Origin: Brooklawnia cerclae
Lineage (GTDB): Bacteria > Actinomycetota > Actinomycetes > Propionibacteriales > Propionibacteriaceae
DNA length: 64,000 nt
Direction of reading: 5' to 3'
Assembly: GCF_011758645.1 (NCBI RefSeq)
Contig: NZ_JAAMOZ010000001.1
Location: 2,418,001 to 2,482,000 of the forward strand
Shown one piece after another: positions 1 through 9,004 of this stretch. How positions within the stretch are numbered: position 1 is the first letter of the stretch; each line of letters opens with the position of its first letter. Both the position numbers and the translations under genes were made by a program. Below the pieces are notes generated by a model, which made no database searches, was not told the DNA's origin, and saw only the letters and a list, made by a program, of their open reading frames with translations.

Positions 1-2
1 AG

Positions 3-1616
3 CTGATCCCGGCTGTGGCCGCGATCGCGCTTCTGGTGAGCAGCTGCACCAATTCAGGCGACACCAACACCACCACCGATGCCAGTGACTCCATCACGGT
101 CGCGATCGCGGCGATGCCGACGAGCTACGACCTCGAGGGCAACTGGGCCGCATCGAACGAGAACTACACCCTGTGGTCGCAGACCATGGTCGGACTCCTG
201 CGGTACAAGTACGTCGAGACCGACGGCGTGCTCGTGCAGGACTTCAACCAGTACGAGGGCGTCCTCGCCGACGAGGACGAGCCGTACACGGTGAGCGACG
301 ACGGGCAGGACTACACCTTCCACCTCCGCGAGGGCGTCGTCTCGCAGGCGGGCAACCCGTTCACCGCCCAGGACGTCTACTACTCGATCGACCGCAAGCT
401 CTCGGTCGACGGCGGCCGGCTCAACCAGATCAAGGACTACTTCTACTCGATCGACCAGCTCGAGATCGTGGACGACTACACGATCACGTTCCACCTGGAC
501 GACGTCGGCAACGACAACGTGTTCCTGCAGATGCTCACCGGTCAGATGGGCCGCATCTGGGACAGCACCGAGATGAAGGCGCACGCGACGACCGACGACC
601 CCTGGTCGGAGGACTGGGCCGCCCAGAACACCGGGGCCGGCTACGGCCCCTACGACGTCGACTCCGTCACCGCCGACCAGCAGGTCGTCCTGACCGCGAA
701 CGAGGACTACGTGCTCGGCGCTCCCGCGATCAAGACGGTCACACTGCAGGTGGTGTCGGATTCCGGGACGCGCGCGCAGATGCTGGCGTCGAGCGACGTC
801 CAGATCGCGGAGGCCCTGACGCCGACCGACCAGGAATCGATCCAGGACGACGAGAACGTGCAGATGGCCGAGGTCGACAACCCCATCGAGTTCGTCGATC
901 TCGCCCTGGTGCAGAACAAGGCTCCCTTCGACGACAAGCTCGTGCGTCAGGCGTTCATGTACGCGGTGCCCTACGACGAACTGATCGAGCAGATCTACCG
1001 CGGTCGCGCCACGACCAGCCCCGGATGGTTCACCCCGACCATGGGCGTTCCCGGTCTGTCCACCGATCCCGCCTACACCTACGACATCGACAAGGCCAAG
1101 GAGCTCCTCGCAGAGGCCGGCAAGTCGAGCGTGGACGTCACGCTGACCGTCTCGAACGCGATCCCTGACATCGTCGACGCGGCGATCATGATCGCGTCCT
1201 ACGCCAAGGACGCCGGCTTCAACGTCACGGTCGAACAGCTCGCACCGGCGGAGTTCGCCACCGGGCGTCTGGAGACGACGTTCGAGTCCATGTTGATGTC
1301 GAACCGCTCGCAGCAGCAGGCGCCGTCCTACGTCAGGAACTTCTTCCTCCCCGGTGACGTGAGCAACAGCGGCGCGTACGTGCCCACCGACGAGTGGCTC
1401 GCCCTGAACCAGGTCGCCATCGACGCGGGCACCGGCACGAGCGAGGAGGCGGCTCCGTACTGGGAGAAGGTTAACGAGTTCATCAACGACGACGCCAGCC
1501 AGCTGCCGATCCTGTACCGCCAGCCGAACCAGGCGTACGCCACGACGCTGGAGGGCATGTCGTACCGGTACGACAACACGGTCGACTACAGCGTCCTGAC
1601 GCCTGCCGGCTCCTAG
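3..1616 (+). CDS. ABC transporter substrate-binding lipoprotein, family 5 (5' partial)
   Basis: Extracytoplasmic solute-binding lipoprotein of the oligopeptide/nickel type, which would deliver a peptide-like substrate to an ABC permease. The visible reading frame begins inside a hydrophobic signal sequence ending in a lipobox-like V-S-S-C, followed by a Thr/Asp/Ser-rich linker, so the true start lies before base 1; a GTG at 15 is too short to give a full signal peptide. About 530 residues are visible, the normal size of the family, with a typical SBP_bac_5 layout. No permease or ATPase genes follow, so they must be upstream or elsewhere. It sits 39 bp before pxpA on the same strand, which suggests it feeds oligopeptides or a pyroglutamyl compound to that pathway. 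The substrate is inference. Confidence 0.85.
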   Translation: MIPAVAAIALLVSSCTNSGDTNTTTDASDSITVAIAAMPTSYDLEGNWAASNENYTLWSQTMVGLLRYKYVETDGVLVQDFNQYEGVLADEDEPYTVSDDGQDYTFHLREGVVSQAGNPFTAQDVYYSIDRKLSVDGGRLNQIKDYFYSIDQLEIVDDYTITFHLDDVGNDNVFLQMLTGQMGRIWDSTEMKAHATTDDPWSEDWAAQNTGAGYGPYDVDSVTADQQVVLTANEDYVLGAPAIKTVTLQVVSDSGTRAQMLASSDVQIAEALTPTDQESIQDDENVQMAEVDNPIEFVDLALVQNKAPFDDKLVRQAFMYAVPYDELIEQIYRGRATTSPGWFTPTMGVPGLSTDPAYTYDIDKAKELLAEAGKSSVDVTLTVSNAIPDIVDAAIMIASYAKDAGFNVTVEQLAPAEFATGRLETTFESMLMSNRSQQQAPSYVRNFFLPGDVSNSGAYVPTDEWLALNQVAIDAGTGTSEEAAPYWEKVNEFINDDASQLPILYRQPNQAYATTLEGMSYRYDNTVDYSVLTPAGS

Positions 1617-1655
1617 TGATCCACCCACCCGTCACCCAGTAGAAAGGCACTCGGC

Positions 1656-2417
1656 ATGGCCACCTCCGTGAATCTGGTCGCCGACATCGGCGAGAGTTTC
1701 GGCCCCTACGAGATCGGACAGGACGAGCAGTTGCTCGACTACCTGTCGTCGGCGAACGTGGCGTGCGGTTTCCATGGCGGCGATCCCGTCATCATGGATC
1801 GGACCGTGCGGCTGTGCGCCGAGAAGGGTGTCGCCGTCGGCGCGCACCCCGGTTTCCAGGACCGCCGGAACTTCGGGCGCGTGACGATCGAGCTGCCACC
1901 CGAGCAGCTCTTCGCCGACACGCTCTACCAGATCGGCGCCCTGAGGGCGTTCACGGACCGGTACGGCACGACGATCCACCACGTGGCTCCGCATGGTCGC
2001 CTCGGCAACCTGACGGCCGTCGATCCGCGCTATGCGGAGCCCGTGTTCGAGGCGATCCACGCGTTCGACCCGCATGTGCGCGTGTCGGCGACCGGCGGCT
2101 CGGTGCTGGGTGAACTGGCCGTCGCGGCGGGCCACGAGCTCGTCGCGACGGGCCTGCCGGATCGTGGCTACGACCCGGACGGGCACCTGACCAACCGCCG
2201 GAACCCGGGTGCCCTGGTCACCGATCCGGCCCAGATCGTCGCGCGGGCGATCACCATGATCGAGGACGGGTACGTGATCGCCGTCGACGGCTCCACCCGC
2301 GTCCCCGTGCCCTCCGGAACCATCCTGATCCACGGCGACAAGCCGTGGGCGCTCCCGGCCGCCAAACTGCTGAAAGCGGCGCTCGCCGAACGCGGGATGG
2401 AGATCAGGGCACTCTGA
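1656..2417 (+). CDS. pxpA: 5-oxoprolinase subunit A (LamB/YcsF family)
   Basis: Cytoplasmic LamB/YcsF-family protein of 253 residues, the usual length. In the PxpABC complex it acts with PxpB and PxpC to open 5-oxoproline (pyroglutamate) to L-glutamate with ATP. Family landmarks are visible: N-terminal NLVADIGESFGPY, then SSANVACGFHGGDP, GVAVGAHPGFQDRRNFGR and a late HVAPHGRLGN segment. ATG at 1656 follows an AGAAAGG ribosome site. pxpB starts two bases after the stop, and pxpC overlaps pxpB, so the three are translationally linked in the normal A-B-C order. Function is assigned from the family and this gene order. Confidence 0.93.
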   Translation: MATSVNLVADIGESFGPYEIGQDEQLLDYLSSANVACGFHGGDPVIMDRTVRLCAEKGVAVGAHPGFQDRRNFGRVTIELPPEQLFADTLYQIGALRAFTDRYGTTIHHVAPHGRLGNLTAVDPRYAEPVFEAIHAFDPHVRVSATGGSVLGELAVAAGHELVATGLPDRGYDPDGHLTNRRNPGALVTDPAQIVARAITMIEDGYVIAVDGSTRVPVPSGTILIHGDKPWALPAAKLLKAALAERGMEIRAL

Positions 2418-2419
2418 AC

Positions 2420-3163
2420 GTGATCGAACAGCTCCCCACCGTGCAAGGTCTGCGGTCGTACACAGTCGAGCCGCTCGGCGAGTCGTACGTGCTCATCACC
2501 TTCACCGACGAGTCCGAGGAGGATCGATGGCGGCACGCCCATTCGATCTGCCGGTCGCTCGAACATCTGGGCTACGACGCCGTCATATCGACGTACCCCG
2601 CCTACGACAGCGTCCTGGTCGAGTTCGACGCGTTGCGCATCGACACCGCCGGGATCACACGGATCCTCGACGGGTTGGCGGGCCGCTACTCGGAGGCGGA
2701 CGAGGCATGGCTGAGGGATGCCGTCGTCTATCGCTTCCCCATCCGGTTCGGTTTCGACATCGAGCCGATCGCGAGCGAGCTGGGCATATCGATCTCGGAA
2801 CTCATCGAGATGGAGGTGAGCGAGCCGATCCGGATACGGTGCCGAGCGGTGGGCGGCGGCCTGATGATGCGCAATCATCCGACCGTCCCGCCGGTCCGGC
2901 GGCTCGCCTCCCCCGTCATCCGGGAGACGCTTGGAGGCGAGTTCAACCTCGCCGGCCATCAGTGCTCGATCGGCCTGAGCACAGGACGGGCCACGACCGG
3001 GTGGAGGACCATCGGCCGCACCCCCGTGGACGTGGCGGCCGAGTTCCTGAAACCCGGCAGGAACTTCCACATCGGCGACCTCGTGAAGCTGGAGCCGATC
3101 TCCTCCGACGCGTGGTCGCAGCATGTGGGACGCCCCATCGACGTCATCGGGGCCGACTCATGA
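2420..3163 (+). CDS. pxpB: 5-oxoprolinase subunit B (KipI/AHS1 family)
   Basis: KipI-like (AHS1, carboxyltransferase C/D) subunit of about 247 residues. With PxpC it forms the ATP-using part of 5-oxoprolinase. The same fold makes up half of the carboxyltransferase domain of urea carboxylase. Conserved stretches seen are the central YRFPIRFGFD-like strand, a GGGLMMRN turn and the C-terminal CSIGLSTGRATTGWRTIGRTP region followed by GRNFHIGDLVKLEPI. I chose GTG 2420 because it directly follows the pxpA stop and makes a family-length product; an upstream start would overlap pxpA by about 70 bases. The stop overlaps the pxpC start (ATGA). Confidence 0.9.
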   Translation: MIEQLPTVQGLRSYTVEPLGESYVLITFTDESEEDRWRHAHSICRSLEHLGYDAVISTYPAYDSVLVEFDALRIDTAGITRILDGLAGRYSEADEAWLRDAVVYRFPIRFGFDIEPIASELGISISELIEMEVSEPIRIRCRAVGGGLMMRNHPTVPPVRRLASPVIRETLGGEFNLAGHQCSIGLSTGRATTGWRTIGRTPVDVAAEFLKPGRNFHIGDLVKLEPISSDAWSQHVGRPIDVIGADS

Positions 3164-4128
3164 CCGCCTCCCGCGCGGGCGTCAGCATCCGCGTGCTCGA
3201 GTCGTTCGGCGCCGTGGTCCAGGACCTCGGACGCGTCGGTCACGAGAAGGGCGGGATCAATCGGAGCGGTGCGTCCGACACCTTCTCGTCCCGCTTCGCT
3301 AACCTCGCGATCGGGAACCGGGCCGACGCCCCGTGCGTCGAGATCACCGGCACGCGCTTCGCGTTCGAGACCGCCGAAGCCGTGACCATCGCGGTGACCG
3401 GTGCCGGCTGCGAGGTGCGGGTCGACGAGGACGTGCGGATACCGCAATGGGAGCCGGTCACCGTCCCGCGTGGGGCCCGTGTCGACATCGGCCTGCCCAC
3501 CGCCGGCTACCGGGTCTACCTCGCACTCGCCGGAGGCCTCCGTGCGAGGAGTCTCTACGGAAGTGTCTCGCCGCTGCCTCCGTTCGGCTTCCTCAACGAG
3601 GTGCGGGCCGGCGACGAGTTGTCCCGCGATCCCCGCAACGCCGGATCCCCGGTGGCACCCGGATCGAGCGACCTCGCACGACCCTTCGTCGAGCGGACGC
3701 TCGGGGCGGAGCGGATCGGTGTGATCGAGACCGCCCAGACCGCGATGTTCGAGGGTATGGAACGCCTCTACTCGCATCAGTTCACGATGAGCCCGCGCAG
3801 CAACCCGGTCGGTGCCCGGTTCGCCGGCCCGACCCCGGTTCGCAAGGACAATCGTGAGCTCGTGAGCCGTTCGGTCCCGATCGGGTCCATCGAGATCCCG
3901 TCGGCCGGCGAACTCATCGCGCTGCTCCGCGGCCGGCTCATCACAGCGGGCTACCCCGTGCCGGCCGTCATCGCCAGGGCGGACATCGACGTCGTGGCGC
4001 AGCTGGCGCCGGGCGCGCGCGTCGGGTTCGAGCGCATCGACGAGTCCGAGGCCCGCTACCGACTCATGCAGACCGAGCTCGTCCTGCAGCGCCTGGCGGG
4101 ACGAGACACGTCCCGCCATCACCTCTGA
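3160..4128 (+). CDS. pxpC: 5-oxoprolinase subunit C (KipA/AHS2 family)
   Basis: AHS2/KipA-family protein, 322 residues, the partner of PxpB in ATP-dependent 5-oxoprolinase; databases often call it biotin-dependent carboxyltransferase. Typical features are an N-terminal FGAVVQDLGRVGHEKGGINRSGA-type motif (residues about 16-39), a YLALAGGLRA turn, and the SNPVGARFAGP and ITAGYPVPAVI motifs in the C-terminal half. The ATG at 3160 overlaps the pxpB stop by four bases, which fixes the start and implies coupled translation. A biotin carboxylase/BCCP gene follows after 29 bases. That association is known in other bacteria but its meaning is unresolved. Confidence 0.9.
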   Translation: MTASRAGVSIRVLESFGAVVQDLGRVGHEKGGINRSGASDTFSSRFANLAIGNRADAPCVEITGTRFAFETAEAVTIAVTGAGCEVRVDEDVRIPQWEPVTVPRGARVDIGLPTAGYRVYLALAGGLRARSLYGSVSPLPPFGFLNEVRAGDELSRDPRNAGSPVAPGSSDLARPFVERTLGAERIGVIETAQTAMFEGMERLYSHQFTMSPRSNPVGARFAGPTPVRKDNRELVSRSVPIGSIEIPSAGELIALLRGRLITAGYPVPAVIARADIDVVAQLAPGARVGFERIDESEARYRLMQTELVLQRLAGRDTSRHHL

Positions 4129-4157
4129 AGCCGTCGACCAGGAGCGATCCACCACAC

Positions 4158-5966
4158 ATGACAGCACCCATCGTCCACACCCCGGCCGTCTTCATCGCCA
4201 ACCGCGGCGAGATAGCCGTCCGCGTCATCCGTGCGGCCACCGACCTGGGCTACCGGACCGCGGTCGTGTACGTCGAGGCCGACTCGGACGCGCCCTACGT
4301 CGCGATGGCCACACATGCCGAGTTGGTCGGCTCCGGGGCGAATCCGTTCCTCGATGCGGAGTTGCTCGTCGCCGCCGCCGTCCGGGCCGGGGCCGAACTC
4401 CTGCACCCCGGGTACGGGTTCCTGGCAGAGGACGCGGACTTCGCCCGGCGCGTCGAGGCCGCCGGCCTGTGCTGGGTAGGCCCGGGCGCCGAGGCCATCG
4501 CCGCGCTGGGTGACAAGACCTCGGCCCGGACGATCGCCCGCGCGGTCGGGGCGCCACTCGTCCGGGGGAGCGACGGTCCGGTGGCCGGGCCGGACGACAT
4601 CCGGGATTTCGCCGACCGGGTCGGGTACCCGGTCGCCGTCAAGGCCTCGCACGGCGGAGGCGGACGAGGCATGCGTGTCATCGGCTCGCAGGCCGACATC
4701 GAACCGCTGTTCACCGCTGCGCGGAACGAGGCGCTCGCAGCCTTCGGCGACGCCGAGTGCTTCGTCGAGCAGTACCTCGACCGTCCCCGGCACGTCGAGA
4801 CGCAGTGTCTCGCCGACGCCCACGGGAACGTCTCGGTCGTCGGCACCCGCGACTGCTCACTCCAGCGCAGGCACCAGAAGCTCCTCGAGGAGGCCCCCGC
4901 ACCGGGCCTGACCGACGCGCAACTGGAGACGCTGACGACCGCGTCCCGCGACATCCTGCGGCACGTGGGCTACCGGGGCGCGGCGACCTGCGAGTTTCTC
5001 GTCTCGCGCGACGGCGTCGTGTCGTTCCTCGAGGTGAACACGCGCATCCAGGTCGAGCACACCGTGACCGAGGTCGTCTCCGGCATCGACCTGGTCGAAC
5101 AGCAGTTCCGCATCGCACGCGGCGAGCAGGTGCGCTTTCCCGACAACCGGTCGCGGGGCACGGCCTTCGAGTACCGCGTCAACAGCGAGGATCCGGCGAA
5201 CGGCTTCCTTCCCTCGACCGGTGTCATCACCCGATATGCCGAACCCTCCGGGCCGTGGGTCAGGGTCGACAGCGGCGTACGCGCGGGAAGCGACGTGTCG
5301 GGCATGTTCGACTCGATGCTCGCCAAGCTCGTCGTGACCGGTTCCACACGCGAGCAGGCCCTCGACCGCTCCCGCCGAGCCCTCGGCGAGTTCGTCGTCG
5401 AAGGAGTACGCACCACGCTGCCGCTGTTCACCGCGCTCGTGGACGACCCGGTGTTCCGCGCGCACGGCTCCGGAACCGGCGAGGGCATCCACACGAACTG
5501 GGTCGAGCGCGACTTCCTCACCGGAGGCGGGCTCGAACAGGTCGCGTCCCACCAGGACGACGCGTCCGAACCGCCGTCCGGCACGGGGCAGGCGACGCCG
5601 GCCGGCGTGGTGATCCGCGTCGACGGGCGCGAGATGAGTCTGGAGGTGCCCGATGCATTCCTCCGGCGGATCGCCTCGCTCGGATCGCCGGCACTCCGCC
5701 CGGCCCCGCGGCTCGCCGGTGTGAACGTCCGGGACGCCGCCTCGCCGCAGGTCACCGGGCGCGTCGTCAGCGCACCCGCCCAGGGCATCGTGGTGGCGGT
5801 GCACGTCTCGGAGGGCACCGACGTCCACGAGGGCGATCCCCTGGTCACGATCGAGGTCATGAAGATGGAGCACACGATCCGCGCCCCGGGCGACGGGCGC
5901 GTCGAGCACCTGGTGGGGCTCGGCGAGCAGGTGTCGCCGAGCACACCGCTCCTCCGGCTGGTCTGA
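4158..5966 (+). CDS. Biotin carboxylase fused to biotin carboxyl carrier domain
   Basis: Two-domain protein of 602 residues. The biotin carboxylase part (about residues 10-445) has the N-terminal IANRGEIAVRVIRA, an ATP-grasp Gly-rich loop (HGGGGRGMR), RDCSLQRRHQK with the catalytic Lys, and FLEVNTRIQVEH with the Glu/Arg/Glu residues. The C-terminal biotinyl domain (about 525-602) has EVMKMEH with Lys569 as the biotin site. All residues expected for ATP-dependent carboxylation of biotin are present, so it should be active. No intact carboxyltransferase lies nearby; the candidates are PxpB/PxpC (urea-carboxylase-like fold) upstream and the degenerate carboxyltransferase-like protein at 7217-8215. 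Acyl-CoA carboxylase alpha is the generic alternative, but the location argues for a dedicated role with the pxp genes. Confidence 0.93.
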   Translation: MTAPIVHTPAVFIANRGEIAVRVIRAATDLGYRTAVVYVEADSDAPYVAMATHAELVGSGANPFLDAELLVAAAVRAGAELLHPGYGFLAEDADFARRVEAAGLCWVGPGAEAIAALGDKTSARTIARAVGAPLVRGSDGPVAGPDDIRDFADRVGYPVAVKASHGGGGRGMRVIGSQADIEPLFTAARNEALAAFGDAECFVEQYLDRPRHVETQCLADAHGNVSVVGTRDCSLQRRHQKLLEEAPAPGLTDAQLETLTTASRDILRHVGYRGAATCEFLVSRDGVVSFLEVNTRIQVEHTVTEVVSGIDLVEQQFRIARGEQVRFPDNRSRGTAFEYRVNSEDPANGFLPSTGVITRYAEPSGPWVRVDSGVRAGSDVSGMFDSMLAKLVVTGSTREQALDRSRRALGEFVVEGVRTTLPLFTALVDDPVFRAHGSGTGEGIHTNWVERDFLTGGGLEQVASHQDDASEPPSGTGQATPAGVVIRVDGREMSLEVPDAFLRRIASLGSPALRPAPRLAGVNVRDAASPQVTGRVVSAPAQGIVVAVHVSEGTDVHEGDPLVTIEVMKMEHTIRAPGDGRVEHLVGLGEQVSPSTPLLRLV

Positions 5967-6035
5967 GGCGATTCCCGACCCGACGACCGACACGGCACCA
6001 CCACATCACATCCGCACCGCACACAGAGAGGCCAC

Positions 6036-7220
6036 ATGATGGCGACTTCCCCGGTATCGGCACGAGTGAGGCGCGTCCGGGACGTGTCCCGGCGCAACGA
6101 GGTGCCGGCTCACGCCGACCTCATCGAGCTGTCGAAGGGCGAGCCCGATCTGGACACGCCGCGTCCGGTCGTCGAGGCGATGACCGGGGCGATCGCGGCG
6201 GGCTGGACGCACTACGCCACGGTCAAGGGTGACCCCGAACTCCGTGAGGCACTGGTCACCGACGCGAACCGGAGGCACGGCACGTCCTATTCGGCGGCCG
6301 ACTGCGTGATCACCCACGGGGGCGCGGCCGCGATCACCGCGACCGTGCTCGCACTCGTCGACCACGGCGACCGGGTGGTCACCGCCGACCCGAGCTACTC
6401 GCTGTACCGGGACGCCGTCGCCCTGGCGGGCGGCGAGCTCGTCGAGGTCGAGATCCGGCCCGGGGACGAGAGCGCAGGGCTGCGGAGGCTCGCACAGCGT
6501 GCGATCGCCGAGGATGCGACGATGATCATGCTGTGCAACCCGGTCAACCCGAGCGGGGCCACCTACGATCGCACGGAGCTGGAGTCCCTCGCCGCGACGC
6601 TGACCGGCACCTCCATCCGGGTGTTCGTGGACGAGGCCTACGAGGCGTACGTCTACGAGGACGGCGCCTTCGCGACCGCGCTCGACGTCCCGTCCCTGAT
6701 CGAGCGGCTGATCTTCTGCCAGACCTTCTCGAAGACCTACGCGATGACAGGGTGGCGGATCGGATATGTCGTCTCGTCCGACGCGCAGGCACTGCAGGCG
6801 ATCCTGGACGTCCACAAGACGTTCAACGGGCCCCTCAACACCGCCGTGCAACGCGCGGCGATCGAGGCGATACGCACCCGCGACGACGTGATCCCCGCGA
6901 TGCTCGCCGAGTACGCGCAACGCCGGGCCTACGTCATGGACCGGCTCTCAGCCGTCCCGGGAGTGCGCTTCGTCGCCCCGGTCGGCGCCTTCTACGTGTT
7001 CTTCGAGTACGACCTCGACATCGGATCGGCCGAACTGCGCGACCTGCTCGTCCGCGAACACGGCATCGCGCTGCGGCCGGGATCGGAGTTCGGGGACGCC
7101 GGGGAACACCATCTGCGGCTCTCGTACACCTATTCGATGGACACGCTCGCCGCCGGGATCGACCGGCTCGAGAAGGCCTTCACGGAGCTCGCCGGTATGC
7201 GGGCGGTGACGGCCCCATGA
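6036..7220 (+). CDS. PLP-dependent aminotransferase, class I/II
   Basis: Fold-type I aminotransferase of 394 residues. It has the substrate-side SKGEPDLDTP start, LCNPVNPSGA, VDEAYEAYVY (the Asp that contacts PLP), the Schiff-base lysine Lys233 in SKTYAMTGWRIGY, and a C-terminal RLSYTYS with the carboxylate-binding Arg. It most resembles the aspartate/aromatic aminotransferase Ib group, but the donor and acceptor cannot be read from sequence. The neighbouring GDH-like gene suggests glutamate and 2-oxoglutarate as the amino-group pair. Two tandem ATGs (6036, 6039) follow a GAGAGG site. The stop overlaps the next start (ATGA at 7217), so it is coupled to the carboxyltransferase-like gene. Confidence 0.88.
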   Translation: MMATSPVSARVRRVRDVSRRNEVPAHADLIELSKGEPDLDTPRPVVEAMTGAIAAGWTHYATVKGDPELREALVTDANRRHGTSYSAADCVITHGGAAAITATVLALVDHGDRVVTADPSYSLYRDAVALAGGELVEVEIRPGDESAGLRRLAQRAIAEDATMIMLCNPVNPSGATYDRTELESLAATLTGTSIRVFVDEAYEAYVYEDGAFATALDVPSLIERLIFCQTFSKTYAMTGWRIGYVVSSDAQALQAILDVHKTFNGPLNTAVQRAAIEAIRTRDDVIPAMLAEYAQRRAYVMDRLSAVPGVRFVAPVGAFYVFFEYDLDIGSAELRDLLVREHGIALRPGSEFGDAGEHHLRLSYTYSMDTLAAGIDRLEKAFTELAGMRAVTAP

Positions 7221-8215
7221 GTGACGGCGCCCTCCCGTCCGGGTGGATGGAGCAGATCCGGTCCTGCGCGCTCCTCGACGACCTCTCCCCCGTGAACGGG
7301 ATCGTCCTGCGGAGCGGGTCGCGGCTGGAGCTCGCCGTCGGCTCGATCGCCGGGCGGCCGACGTTGGTCGGCGCTCTCGACGGCACCGAGGCGGACGCCG
7401 GCGACATCTGGGAGGTGGCACGCCGCGCGGAGGCGATGTCGATGCCCTCGGTCACGGTGACCACGGCCCGGCCGACCGGCGTGGCCATCGGTCAGGCCGG
7501 GCCTCCTCGCTCGCCCCACGTGGTCGTCGCGCCGCCCGCTCCCGACGACACCGAGGCCGCGTTCGGCGCCTGCCGGGCGTTGCGCGTGACGCTCACCGAC
7601 CGTCCCGACGGATCGGCCGTGCTCTCGGCGCCCGACACGGCGGCCGGGCTGGACCTCGCCTGCCTGCTCGTCAGCTGCCTCCCGGCGACCTGTGATCAGA
7701 CGCCGCCCTCGTATCGTCCCGTCGACAAGCCGGAGGCCGGCGAACTGGGCCCGGCAGCCGAACGGAACGCGACCGCGGTCCTGTTCGCCGTCTGCGACGA
7801 CATGCTCCGGCTGTTCCCCGACGAGACCGACGAGCTCGTCCTCGCTGCCGCCCACGTGCATGGCCACGGGATCGCCATGATCGCCCCGCAGTCGCTCTCG
7901 CGTCCCACCCTCACGCAGCGGTCGGTCGCCCGGCTCACCGGCCTGCTCAGGTTGTGCGCCCGGTACTCGTTGCCCGTCGCCGTCCTGGGCGGCCTGCCCG
8001 AGATGGTGTGCGAGCCGGCGGTGGCAAGATTCCTGCTCCGCGACCTCGCCGTCGCGGCCGCGGACCTCCACCGGCCCGTGATCCTCGTGCCGGACGACAC
8101 CCCGGGCTCCTCCGTGCAGCGGGTGCTGGGCTCGGCTCCCGCAGCCGTGGAACTGGCATCGTCCACGGGGCTACGCCGCGGCATCGCCGGCTGGATCGGC
8201 GCCGACCTGTCATGA
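7217..8215 (+). CDS. Degenerate acyl-CoA carboxylase carboxyltransferase-like protein
   Basis: A 332-residue protein that I align by eye, in order, to the beta (carboxyltransferase) subunit of propionyl/acetyl-CoA carboxylases, which is about 510-530 residues. SRLELAVGSIAGRPTLVGA matches the strand before the N-terminal active site. LVSCLPATCDQTPPSY matches the hinge LLSYLPSNNxSEPP. RLTGLLRLCARYSLPVAVL matches KAARFVRxCDAFNxPxLTx, and RDLAVAAADLHRPVILVPD matches the second oxyanion region. The segment holding the first oxyanion hole (GPCAGGAVYSP) is missing, and the second (KAFGGAYxxMGS) has become TPGSSVQRVLGS. It is therefore probably not an ordinary carboxyltransferase; it may be a pseudo-enzyme, an assembly factor or something with altered chemistry. 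It starts by ATGA overlap with the aminotransferase gene. Confidence 0.72.
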   Translation: MSDGALPSGWMEQIRSCALLDDLSPVNGIVLRSGSRLELAVGSIAGRPTLVGALDGTEADAGDIWEVARRAEAMSMPSVTVTTARPTGVAIGQAGPPRSPHVVVAPPAPDDTEAAFGACRALRVTLTDRPDGSAVLSAPDTAAGLDLACLLVSCLPATCDQTPPSYRPVDKPEAGELGPAAERNATAVLFAVCDDMLRLFPDETDELVLAAAHVHGHGIAMIAPQSLSRPTLTQRSVARLTGLLRLCARYSLPVAVLGGLPEMVCEPAVARFLLRDLAVAAADLHRPVILVPDDTPGSSVQRVLGSAPAAVELASSTGLRRGIAGWIGADLS

Positions 8216-8248
8216 CCCGAAACCGATGAGAAAAGGACACCTGAGCAC

Positions 8249-9004
8249 ATGACCTACAGCGACTATTCCACCGCCCTCGTGACCGGAGCATCGTCGGGCA
8301 TGGGCGAGGCAACCGTGCGGATGTTCGTCGCACGCGGACTCACCGTGCACGCCGTGGCCCGCGACGGGGCCCGGCTCGACGCGCTCGCCGACAGCCTCGG
8401 TGTGATCCCGCACGCCGTCGACCTTGCCGACACCGACGCGATCGAATCCGAACTCGGCGGTCTTCGCGTGGACGTCCTGGTGAACAGTGCGGGAGTGAGC
8501 CGGCAGGGCAACGTCCTCACGTCCACCCGATCCGACCTTGACGCGATGGTGGACGTCAACCTGCGCGCCGTACTGCACCTGACCAGGCTGTTCCTGCCCG
8601 GCATGGTGGATCGCGACCTCGGGCACATCGTCAACATCTCCAGCATCGCCGGGCACTACAACTTCTTCGGGCACACCGCCTACCACGCGACGAAGGCGGC
8701 GATCCACCAGGTCTCGCGCCAGCTGCGCAACGACACCCTGGGCAAGCGCATCCGCGTGACCGAGATCTCACCGGGACGTGTGGAGACCGAGATCTTCGGC
8801 CGCAACCTCGGGGGAAGCCCCGAGGCGATGAAGGAGGCCTGGGCGACCTACTTCGAGGGTTACGAATCGCTGACGACCGACGACATCGTGTCGGCGATCG
8901 ACTTCGCACTCAGCGCCCCACGACATGCCAACATCGGCCTCATCGAGATCATGCCCACCTTCCAGGTGCCCGGCGGCCTCACCTTCGACAGGAGGGCCGA
9001 ATGA
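8249..9004 (+). CDS. SDR-family NAD(P)-dependent oxidoreductase
   Basis: Classical short-chain dehydrogenase of 251 residues. It shows the cofactor motif TGASSGMG (residues about 10-17), NSAG, the catalytic Ser in NISSIAG and YHATK with the catalytic Tyr and Lys, then SPGRVETEIF. It resembles the YdfG/serine 3-dehydrogenase-like branch that oxidises hydroxy acids or amino-alcohols, but the substrate is not readable. ATG 8249 follows an AAAAGGA site. The stop overlaps the GDH start (ATGA at 9001), so the two enzymes are made together. Confidence 0.88.
   Translation: MTYSDYSTALVTGASSGMGEATVRMFVARGLTVHAVARDGARLDALADSLGVIPHAVDLADTDAIESELGGLRVDVLVNSAGVSRQGNVLTSTRSDLDAMVDVNLRAVLHLTRLFLPGMVDRDLGHIVNISSIAGHYNFFGHTAYHATKAAIHQVSRQLRNDTLGKRIRVTEISPGRVETEIFGRNLGGSPEAMKEAWATYFEGYESLTTDDIVSAIDFALSAPRHANIGLIEIMPTFQVPGGLTFDRRAE

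Noticed and set aside
54-1628. A long open frame opposite the substrate-binding protein gene.
   Set aside because: It has Val/Asp/Arg-rich mirror composition and no motif. Long antisense frames are expected in high-GC DNA.
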